Positions 1 to 4,946 of a stretch of DNA of 5,703 nt are shown in pieces. A program made the position numbers and the translations under genes. The first letter of the stretch is position 1; the number at the start of each line of letters is the position of its first letter. Origin of the DNA: Proteobacteria bacterium UBA5122 (GTDB taxonomy: Bacteria; Pseudomonadota; Gammaproteobacteria; Tenderiales; Tenderiaceae); contig DHYU01000039.1 in assembly GCA_002415485.1 (NCBI GenBank), positions 49,226-54,928 on the forward strand, written 5' to 3'. The notes under the pieces are model-generated. The model ran no database searches. It saw only the letters and a list, made by a program, of their open reading frames with translations, and had not been told where the DNA came from.

Positions 1-23
1 TCAAGTCCTCTCCTCGGCACCAT
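1..23 (-). CDS. Probable 5' end of a further gene in the glycan cluster (partial, cut by left edge)
   Basis: An ATG at 23-21 on the minus strand opens a frame that runs to the window edge and reads MVPRRGL. A purine-rich GGAGAG at 33-28 lies just upstream at a workable Shine-Dalgarno distance (GGAG is about 6 bases from the ATG). The gene would follow the GT4 glycosyltransferase on the same strand, with a gap of about 48 bases after its stop, which fits continuation of the same operon. Seven codons are too few to assign a family, and the call rests only on start codon, ribosome site and position. The stretch 24-71 otherwise shows no hairpin that would end transcription. Confidence 0.35.
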
Positions 24-71
24 TTCTCTCTCCAAACTCCAGACTTTTCCTTAAAGATTGCGCCCAACAGA

Positions 72-1325
72 TCACCCAGCGTTCGCCAGCCGTTCGTACA
101 GCTCGATATATTGCGCAGCGACCACATCATAACCCCATAAAGCCTCGGCCCGACGACGCGCCGCACCCGACAAAGCCTGATAACGCTCAGCATCATTCAA
201 TACCCAGGCAATGCCTTCGGCGAGCGATTCAGACGAAAACGGTGTTGCCAGATAGCCTGTTTCCAGATGGGAGACCACATCAGGCAAACCACCCACATCG
301 AATGCAACCACCGGACATCCGCAAGCTTGCGCCTCAGTACCGCATTGAGGCAGGTTATCCAGGCGCGACGGCACGATCACGGCATCCACCGCGCTGTACA
401 ACAACGCCAACGACACATCGTCATGCATTACCCCAGGCCAGTGTAATGGCAAACCAACCTCTGGCTCCTTCGATGGCCTGCCCTGCCCAAACACCACACA
501 CTGAACGCCTGGCACCTGTTCCGCCACCAATGCCAACGCAGGCTGCAATAGATCCCAACCCTTTCTCTTGTCACGGGCACCGCCATCGGCCCCAAACATG
601 ATCAACGGCACATCTTGTGGTAATGCGAACATGTCACGCGCCAAGGCCTTAGGCCAGGGCTTGTAAACACCCACATCCAGCGCATTGGGAATCACCGTCA
701 CCGGCCAATCCCGCATCAGGGCACTCTCTTTGACACAGGATGCCAACCATTGGCTGGGCGTCACTACTTGAGTGGGCTTAGTCCAAGCACGCTGTTTACG
801 CCTCCACGTCCATCTATCCAGATCAAATCGAGCCGATGTCGCCCGTGGGTCTTGCGCAGCGTATCCATTCACATAACGCGCATCGGAACCCTCATAGACA
901 TAATGCTCCGCGCCACAAAACGGCCACATGTCATGCAGCGTCCATACCAGTGGTTTGCGGATTTTGCCGATGCTCGCAATAGACAAGGTTTCAAAGTTCA
1001 CCCAATGCAGATTCACAACATCGGCAGCACTCAGGTGTAAAGCCTTTGACAGTCCTCCCGGCAGAATATTAATCGAGCGAAGCTCTGATGAAGCACGACC
1101 CGCAACCGCAGATACTATCGCTGATGACAGTTGAGCCCTGACAAGATTTACCACCTTATCCAGCTTGCTGGTCGCCCCTACAACACTGACTGCATCCGTT
1201 ATTTTTTTGGCCACCAACATCGATGCAGGATATTGGGATTCAAGTAGCGCATTATTCAAGCGCCAAGTCGCACGCGCGGCTCCACCCTCCATATCAGAAT
1301 GCGATACCAATACAACGCGACTCAT
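72..1325 (-). CDS. GT4-family (GT-B fold) glycosyltransferase, polysaccharide biosynthesis
   Basis: A 417-residue retaining glycosyltransferase of the group 1 (GT4) type, expected to act in the cytoplasm on a lipid-linked glycan. The N-terminal half has the start typical of this group: VVLVSHSD (4-11) and the glycine-rich GGAARA (14-19), then VNLHWVNFET (104-113) and TLHDMWPFCG (129-138), resembling colanic-acid WcaC-like enzymes. The C-terminal donor-binding half has TPSQWLA (189-195), VIPNALD (211-217), a basic RDKRKGW (251-257), and the family EX7E motif as D323-x7-E331 followed by ACGCPVVAFDVGGLPD (334-349). Length is normal for the family. The ATG at 1325 is preferred because it puts the first beta strand at once after the start. 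A GTG at 1346 in the same frame, with GGTGA upstream, would add seven residues. It lies 26 bases after the stop of the upstream glycosyltransferase, so co-transcription is likely. Sugar donor and acceptor are unknown. Confidence 0.9.
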   Translation of the reverse strand: MSRVVLVSHSDMEGGAARATWRLNNALLESQYPASMLVAKKITDAVSVVGATSKLDKVVNLVRAQLSSAIVSAVAGRASSELRSINILPGGLSKALHLSAADVVNLHWVNFETLSIASIGKIRKPLVWTLHDMWPFCGAEHYVYEGSDARYVNGYAAQDPRATSARFDLDRWTWRRKQRAWTKPTQVVTPSQWLASCVKESALMRDWPVTVIPNALDVGVYKPWPKALARDMFALPQDVPLIMFGADGGARDKRKGWDLLQPALALVAEQVPGVQCVVFGQGRPSKEPEVGLPLHWPGVMHDDVSLALLYSAVDAVIVPSRLDNLPQCGTEAQACGCPVVAFDVGGLPDVVSHLETGYLATPFSSESLAEGIAWVLNDAERYQALSGAARRRAEALWGYDVVAAQYIELYERLANAG

Positions 1326-1351
1326 TAACCCGTTACCCCCAAACACCTCAT

Positions 1352-2278
1352 CTACTCACCCAGCCAACGCAAGAGCCTTTTTTTGATCGCACGCACGCAC
1401 TTCCCCATGAATGAATCCTGCTTTAAATAATCACGGCGGATTCGCGCCACCGCCAATTCAGATTCAGAAATAACATCCGGGAAACACACATTCTCTTTCC
1501 CTTCAAACGAATTGCCTCCATACGCAAAATCAGAGCCACAATTCACACCACTGCCATCATGCCCGATGTTTCTGACATAACTCACTGTCGGACTCAAACA
1601 CAACCCATCACGCAAAAAGATAGTCGCGTACCAAAATATCGCCCAGGTATCGAGCCGCCCCGAGATATTTGCCAACACCTGCCCCCAAAACGGCGAGCTT
1701 CGAACCCCTACATCAAAGCGTTCAATCATCTCTGGCGTGAACAAATCGACCAGCGCCTGTGGCGATTTATCAAAATATTGCCAACGATCAGCCCACGTTG
1801 CCCATCCCCAGCAGTTCATCACACGTATAAAACTGGCGTCACCTAATCCGTTTGCATCAATAGGGTACCCCCACCCCGCAATATGCATGACACGAGACTC
1901 GTGTTGATATCGATTTAGCGCGCCATTCATAAAGGTCAAAAAATAAGGACTGGTCACAATATCGTCTTCCAACACAATGACTCGCCCGTATTGATTCACA
2001 ACATCAGTCACACCTCTAATGATAGACGCTGCCAAACCTCGATTATTCTCGCTTTCTATCACCGTCACTTTTTTAAAACCGGAAATAGATCGAACGAGCC
2101 GACGCACCTCGGTCACCTGATGAATATCAGCCTCGCCTTTCGCGCCATCGCTGTAAACAATCAACTCACTTTGATCCGCCAACCGATTCGTGCGCAATGC
2201 CTCTATCGTCTTGCGCGTGTGCTGTGGGCGATTGTAAACAAACAACACAATCGGGGCGCACGACATCTCACCGGACAT
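1352..2278 (-). CDS. GT-A fold glycosyltransferase (HlpA-like / GNT-I-like)
   Basis: A 308-residue protein of the GT-A nucleotide-sugar transferase superfamily. It opens with the Rossmann-like strand APIVLFVYNRPQHTRKTIEAL (8-28, a typical sugar-transferase start), has NNRGLAASI (78-86), and an acidic metal-binding motif LEDDI (103-107, DXD equivalent) preceded by VIV. The middle has NCWGWATWADRW (155-166) and the C-terminal half GRLDTWAIFW (207-216) and RNIGHDGSG (236-244), all seen in the bacterial group often labelled 'hemolytic protein HlpA-like', a name that does not describe the activity. There is no signal peptide or membrane segment; the basic C-terminal helix (about 292-308) may bind the membrane surface. 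The start is fixed by an in-frame TGA directly before the ATG, so 2278 is the furthest possible start; AGGA lies 8 bases upstream. It is first in a minus-strand unit and is followed by the GT4 gene. Donor and acceptor cannot be told. Confidence 0.88.
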   Translation of the reverse strand: MSGEMSCAPIVLFVYNRPQHTRKTIEALRTNRLADQSELIVYSDGAKGEADIHQVTEVRRLVRSISGFKKVTVIESENNRGLAASIIRGVTDVVNQYGRVIVLEDDIVTSPYFLTFMNGALNRYQHESRVMHIAGWGYPIDANGLGDASFIRVMNCWGWATWADRWQYFDKSPQALVDLFTPEMIERFDVGVRSSPFWGQVLANISGRLDTWAIFWYATIFLRDGLCLSPTVSYVRNIGHDGSGVNCGSDFAYGGNSFEGKENVCFPDVISESELAVARIRRDYLKQDSFMGKCVRAIKKRLLRWLGE

Positions 2279-2296
2279 TCAATCAATCCTATCCAT
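2279..2296 (-). CDS. Five-codon upstream ORF (MDRID) abutting the GT-A gene
   Basis: On the minus strand, ATG at 2296-2294 starts the frame MDRID and ends in TGA at 2281-2279, with the next three bases being the ATG of the glycosyltransferase. A strong ribosome-site match GGGGAG (2310-2305) lies 8 bases before this small ATG, a better site than the AGGA (2290-2287) that serves the main gene from inside the small ORF. This is seen directly. That it is translated, or couples translation to the main gene, is inference; it may be chance. Confidence 0.25.
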   Translation of the reverse strand: MDRID

Positions 2297-2340
2297 TAAC
2301 AATTCTCCCCATACAACCCACGTGACACGCCGCACCTAAG

Positions 2341-2421
2341 CATCGATGACATGCACTTTACAACAAGGACAAATCAAAGTCCCGTCAACAAACCTTAAGT
2401 ACCCAAGACAAATCATCGATG
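2341..2421. repeat. Pair of CATCGATG palindromes in the divergent promoter region
   Basis: The self-complementary octamer CATCGATG occurs at 2341-2348 and again at 2414-2421, 73 bases apart start to start (about seven helical turns), in the only long non-coding stretch of the window. A third copy lies inside the GT4 gene at 1218-1225. The pair could be an operator for a dimeric regulator that loops DNA. Equally, ATCGAT may just be a common word in this genome, because it occurs in several coding regions too. Confidence 0.3.
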
Positions 2422-2481
2422 GCTGCCGAACATAGAAACACCGTAACATAGGGTCGGTAACACCCACCAAAAAATGAGCCC

Positions 2482-2489
2482 AAGGAAAG
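2482..2489 (+). promoter_or_regulatory. Ribosome binding site of the GST gene
   Basis: AAGGAAAG lies 4 bases before the ATG at 2494, with its AGGA core about 7 bases away. It supports that ATG as the start. Confidence 0.7.
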
Positions 2490-2493
2490 AAAC

Positions 2494-3093
2494 ATGAACA
2501 TCTACGGCGACGCCCAGTCCGGCAACTGCTACAAAATCAAACTGCTGACCCGTCTATTGGATATCGATCACCGGTGGATTCATGTGAACATCTTGAAGGG
2601 CGAGACACGCACCGCCGAGTTTCTGGCGATGAACCCGAACGGCAAGATACCGGTACTGGTGCTGGATGATGGTCGCTGCCTGTCCGAGTCGAATGCCATT
2701 ATCAATTATCTGGCGACCGACAGCGAATATCTGCCCACTGATCGTTTTCAGCTGGCCAAGGTCCAGCAATGGCAATTCTTCGAGCAATACAGCCACGAGC
2801 CCTATATCGCCGTTGCGCGTTACATCAACAAATATCTGGGTTTACCCGAAGAACGCCGCGCTGACTTTGAATCAAAACAGGCCGGGGGACACAAGGCACT
2901 ACAGGTGATGGAACAACAATTGGCACAAACCCCGTATTTGACCGGCGGTACCCCCACCACAGCCGACATTTCACTCTACGCCTACACCCATGTGGCAGAT
3001 GAAGGCGGCTTTGACCTGGCGACCTACCCGGCAATTCAGGCCTGGCTGACGCGGATTGCGGCCCACCCCAAATATGTGGGCATGGAAGTTTAA
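2494..3093 (+). CDS. Glutathione S-transferase family protein
   Basis: A 199-residue cytosolic GST, normal in length (about 200). The thioredoxin-like N-terminal domain (1 to about 78) has the active-site loop SGNCYK (9-14), the cis-proline glutathione-binding segment GKIPVLVL (50-57, Pro53), and ESNAI (65-69), whose Glu-Ser pair normally holds the gamma-glutamyl group. The helical C-terminal domain (about 88-199) has FFEQYSHEPYIAVARY (95-110) and the N-capping motif TTADISLYAY (155-164) leading to GGFDL (171-175). The start is supported by AAGGAAAG just upstream. Known members conjugate glutathione to electrophiles or reduce disulfides and peroxides; the substrate here is unknown. The gene stands alone on the plus strand between a divergent glycosyltransferase unit and a convergent cyanase operon, so context gives no specific role. 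Ser9, Asn11 and Cys12 are all possible catalytic residues. Confidence 0.93.
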   Translation: MNIYGDAQSGNCYKIKLLTRLLDIDHRWIHVNILKGETRTAEFLAMNPNGKIPVLVLDDGRCLSESNAIINYLATDSEYLPTDRFQLAKVQQWQFFEQYSHEPYIAVARYINKYLGLPEERRADFESKQAGGHKALQVMEQQLAQTPYLTGGTPTTADISLYAYTHVADEGGFDLATYPAIQAWLTRIAAHPKYVGMEV

Positions 3094-3102
3094 CCTCCCC
3101 TC

Positions 3103-3128
3103 GCACATGGAGGGCACCCTCCATGTGC
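3103..3128. terminator. Perfect hairpin between convergent genes (possible bidirectional terminator)
   Basis: GCACATGGAGGG (3103-3114) pairs perfectly with CCCTCCATGTGC (3117-3128). In practice this gives an 11-base-pair stem with a four-base loop GCAC. It sits in the 48-base gap between the GST stop (3093) and the cyanase stop (3142). Neither strand has a run of T after the stem, so it is not a textbook intrinsic terminator. Position and stability make transcription stop or 3'-end protection for both genes likely. Confidence 0.5.
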
Positions 3129-3141
3129 CCCTGGAAGCTTG

Positions 3142-3582
3142 CTACCAACTCTTATAAGGCAGGAATTTTCCGTTCAGCTTGATCACCACACGATCACCGG
3201 CAGGATTGTTCTCCTTGTCGATATCCATACTGAAGTCGATGGCGCTCATGATGCCGTCGCCGAATTTCTCATGGATGATCTGCTTCATCGTCTCGCCGTA
3301 CACGTTGATCATTTCATAGAATCGATAGATCAACGGATCGGTCGGGATCGTCTTGTCCCAGCTCTTATGCGGACAGGCCTGCAGGGCGACCGATACCTCT
3401 TCCGGCAGATCCAGGGTTTCACACAAGGCCTTGGCATATTGCTCCGGCATCGAGTTCATTCCCAAACAGGCAGAGGTCGTCCATACCGGCGACATGCCCA
3501 CACCTTCCGCCACCTGTTCCCAGCTTTTTCCCTTGGCCTCCTTGGCGGCCAGTATCAGGGCGGTCATTTCAGTCTTGGTCAT
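3142..3582 (-). CDS. cynS: Cyanate hydratase (cyanase)
   Basis: A 146-residue cyanase (EC 4.2.1.104), a cytoplasmic enzyme that in known cases forms a homodecamer and converts cyanate plus bicarbonate to carbamate and CO2; carbamate then breaks down to ammonia and CO2. The N-terminal helical DNA-binding-like domain (about 1-70) has SWEQVAEGVGMSPVWTTSACLG (20-41). The C-terminal catalytic domain has the signature DPLIYRFYEMINVYG (82-96) and HEKFGDGIMSAIDF (104-117), ending in LNGKFLPYKSW. Catalytic Arg87, Glu90 and Ser113 match E. coli Arg96, Glu99 and Ser122 with a constant offset of nine, so the enzyme should be active. The ATG at 3582 is chosen because GGAG (3593-3590) lies 7 bases upstream; a longer in-frame reading to 3621 would overlap the DUF1348 gene. 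It is last in the operon, 20 bases after the DUF1348 stop, and is followed by the intergenic hairpin. Confidence 0.97.
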   Translation of the reverse strand: MTKTEMTALILAAKEAKGKSWEQVAEGVGMSPVWTTSACLGMNSMPEQYAKALCETLDLPEEVSVALQACPHKSWDKTIPTDPLIYRFYEMINVYGETMKQIIHEKFGDGIMSAIDFSMDIDKENNPAGDRVVIKLNGKFLPYKSW

Positions 3583-3589
3583 TATGTTT

Positions 3590-3593
3590 CTCC
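3590..3593 (-). promoter_or_regulatory. Ribosome binding site that fixes the cynS start
   Basis: GGAG on the minus strand ends 7 bases before the ATG at 3582. It lies in the 20-base gap between the DUF1348 stop and cynS, and decides for this start over the longer in-frame reading. Confidence 0.75.
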
Positions 3594-3602
3594 ATCTTGA
3601 GT

Positions 3603-4034
3603 TCAGGCCTCTCGCGGCCACAAAAATTTTCGGTCGGATTCGCCAATCCGCATGTCATTAATACTGGCGTAGCGCTTACTCATCAGGCCGTTGTTGGCAA
3701 ACTCCCAGTTTTCATTGCCGTAGCTGCGATACCAAACGCCGTCGTCGTCATGCCACTCATACTCAAAGCGCACCGCGATGCGGTTATCACCAAAGGCCCA
3801 GAGTGTTTTTTGCAAACGATAGTCATGCTCTCTAGCCCACTTGCGCTGCAGAAACGCCACCACCTGCTCGCGACCGTTGAGGAATTCATCACGATTTCGC
3901 CATTCGGTATCGAGGGTGTAGGCCAGACTCACGCGCCCAGGGTCGCGGCTGTTCCAGGCATCTTCCGCCGCCTGTACCTTTTGCGCCGCCGACTCTGCGG
4001 TAAACGGCGGCAACGGTGGTCTCGACTCAGCCAT
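3603..4034 (-). CDS. DUF1348 protein, NTF2/SnoaL-like fold, in cyanate operon
   Basis: A 143-residue protein of the DUF1348 (COG3558) family, part of the NTF2-like superfamily of small alpha+beta cone folds that hold a ligand or active site. It shows the family hallmarks: RPPLPPFT (5-12), AEDAWNSRDP (23-32), WRNRDEFLNGREQVVAFLQ (45-63), a conserved KWARE (65-69), and the core RSYGNENWEF (103-112) with NGLM and a terminal DRKFLWP. No signal peptide or membrane segment is seen, so it should be cytoplasmic. Length fits the family (about 145-155). Two adjacent ATGs exist at 4037 and 4034; the second has GGGGAG at a better distance (6 rather than 3 bases). The upstream ATPase stop (4039-4037) overlaps or almost overlaps the start, so translation is probably coupled. 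It lies directly between transporter genes and cynS. No biochemical function is established to my knowledge; a role in cyanate or carbamate handling is only inference from position. Confidence 0.9.
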   Translation of the reverse strand: MAESRPPLPPFTAESAAQKVQAAEDAWNSRDPGRVSLAYTLDTEWRNRDEFLNGREQVVAFLQRKWAREHDYRLQKTLWAFGDNRIAVRFEYEWHDDDGVWYRSYGNENWEFANNGLMSKRYASINDMRIGESDRKFLWPREA

Positions 4035-4036
4035 CA

Positions 4037-4933
4037 TCAGCTCCCCGTCTTGGCCAGGACCGCTTCAGGCGCGCGTACGGCACCGTCGTCATGCGCCGGA
4101 TCGACGGCCACAGTCTCGATGGCCTCAGCACCACTGGCACCGGCCAGCTCCTTGGAGCGGTTCACCAGGAAGTCCACCAGATGGTTGCGAATCTTGTAGT
4201 AGCCAGGGTCATGGATCACGCTGTTGCGATTTCGCGGCCGCGGGATCGATACCTTCACCGACTCGGCGATGCGGGCGTAAGGGCCATTGGTCATCAGCAG
4301 GATGCGATCCGACAGCAGGATGGCCTCATCCACGTCGTGCGTGATCATGAACACGGTTTGTTTGGACTCTGACCAGATCTTGATCAACTCTTCCTGGATC
4401 ACGCCTCGCGTCAACGCATCCAGTGCACCGAAGGGTTCATCCATCAGCAGCAGCTGCGGCTGTGTGGCAAAGGCGCGGGCGATACTCACGCGCTGCCGCA
4501 TACCACCCGACAGTTCCGCCGGTTTACGCAGCGCCGCTTCTTTTAAGCCCACCAGCTCCAGATATCTCATGCTGTGATCGCGGATCTGCTCTTTCGACCA
4601 GCTCGGCCAGCGCGCCTTCACGCCGAACTCGACATTTTTCAGCGAACTCAGCCACGGCAGCAGACTGTAGTTCTGAAAGATCACGCCACGATCCAAACTC
4701 GGACCAGCCACCTCCTTGCCATTCATAAACACCAGGCCATCACTGGCCTCGTCCAGCCCGGCCAACACATTGAGAATGGTCGACTTGCCACAACCGGAGT
4801 GACCGATCACACAGACAAACTCGCCCTTCTCGATATTGAGGCTGACATTTTCAAACACGGTCAGCCCCTCGCCTCCGTTGGCCGCCGGAAAACGCTTGCT
4901 CAGGCCCTGTATTTCCAAAAACGAATGAGACAT
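4037..4933 (-). CDS. ABC transporter ATP-binding protein, NitT/TauT (NrtD/CynD) type
   Basis: A 298-residue ATPase subunit of a nitrate/sulfonate/cyanate-type importer, acting at the inner face of the cytoplasmic membrane with the permease encoded just before it. All ABC motifs are intact: Walker A GHSGCGKST (44-52), Q-loop FQNYSLLPW (86-94, Gln87), signature LSGGMRQR (141-148), Walker B LLLMDE (161-166) with D-loop FGALD (168-172), and the switch histidine in THD (His199). The region 229-260, with PRPRNR and YYKIRNHLVDFLV, is typical of NrtD/CynD-like proteins. After about residue 261 there is an alanine-rich acidic tail of some 38 residues of unknown role. The start at 4933 is supported by AGGAG (4946-4942), which overlaps the TAG stop of the permease. 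The downstream DUF1348 start overlaps its TGA. Substrate is inferred as cyanate from cynS; nitrate or a related anion is the main alternative. Confidence 0.95.
   Translation of the reverse strand: MSHSFLEIQGLSKRFPAANGGEGLTVFENVSLNIEKGEFVCVIGHSGCGKSTILNVLAGLDEASDGLVFMNGKEVAGPSLDRGVIFQNYSLLPWLSSLKNVEFGVKARWPSWSKEQIRDHSMRYLELVGLKEAALRKPAELSGGMRQRVSIARAFATQPQLLLMDEPFGALDALTRGVIQEELIKIWSESKQTVFMITHDVDEAILLSDRILLMTNGPYARIAESVKVSIPRPRNRNSVIHDPGYYKIRNHLVDFLVNRSKELAGASGAEAIETVAVDPAHDDGAVRAPEAVLAKTGS
4041..4046 (-). promoter_or_regulatory. Ribosome binding site of the DUF1348 gene inside the ATPase 3' end
   Basis: GGGGAG (4046-4041) lies within the last codons of the ATPase gene, 6 bases before the ATG at 4034 and only 3 before the ATG at 4037. 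It favours 4034 as the start and suggests translational coupling. Confidence 0.6.
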
Positions 4934-4941
4934 CGATACAG

Positions 4942-4946
4942 CTCCT
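4942..4946 (-). promoter_or_regulatory. Ribosome binding site of the ABC ATPase gene, overlapping the permease stop
   Basis: AGGAG (4946-4942) overlaps the TAG stop (4947-4945) of the permease and lies 8 bases before the ATG at 4933. It fixes the ATPase start and ties the two genes into one unit. Confidence 0.7.

Larger units (their letters stand above)
2279..2493. other. Divergent intergenic region, no confident promoter
   Basis: This stretch separates two genes transcribed away from each other, so it must hold promoters for both the minus-strand glycosyltransferase unit and the plus-strand GST. It is AT-richer than the flanking genes. A TTGACG at 2388-2383 on the minus strand resembles a -35 box, but the best partner (TTGTAA, 2363-2358) is 19 bases away, so I do not call a promoter. 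No good -10/-35 pair was seen on the plus strand. Two perfect CATCGATG palindromes (2341-2348 and 2414-2421) are the clearest structure. Confidence 0.5.

Noticed and set aside
242..1134. Plus-strand open frames opposite the GT4 gene
   Set aside because: Their translations are low-complexity and rich in Pro, His and Arg with no family features; they are shadows of the minus-strand gene.
1202..1384. Seven-base A tracts (on the coding strand) in both glycosyltransferase genes, near 1202-1208 and 1378-1384, as phase-variation sites
   Set aside because: Seven bases is short for slipped-strand switching, both simply encode Lys-Lys, and similar runs of six occur elsewhere in the window.
2367..2382. 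GGAC-N8-GTCC inverted repeat as an operator
   Set aside because: Only four paired bases per arm; too weak to separate from chance.
2357..2388. Possible minus-strand sigma-70 promoter, TTGACG with TTGTAA
   Set aside because: The spacing of 19 bases and the poor -10 match make it no better than chance in an AT-rich intergenic stretch.
3583..3621. Longer cynS reading starting at 3621
   Set aside because: It would overlap the DUF1348 gene, the added residues do not resemble cyanase, and the ATG at 3582 has a clear GGAG site 7 bases away.
3139..4372. Plus-strand open frames opposite cynS, DUF1348 and the ATPase
   Set aside because: They lie opposite well-conserved genes, have no ribosome sites of note and no recognisable domains.
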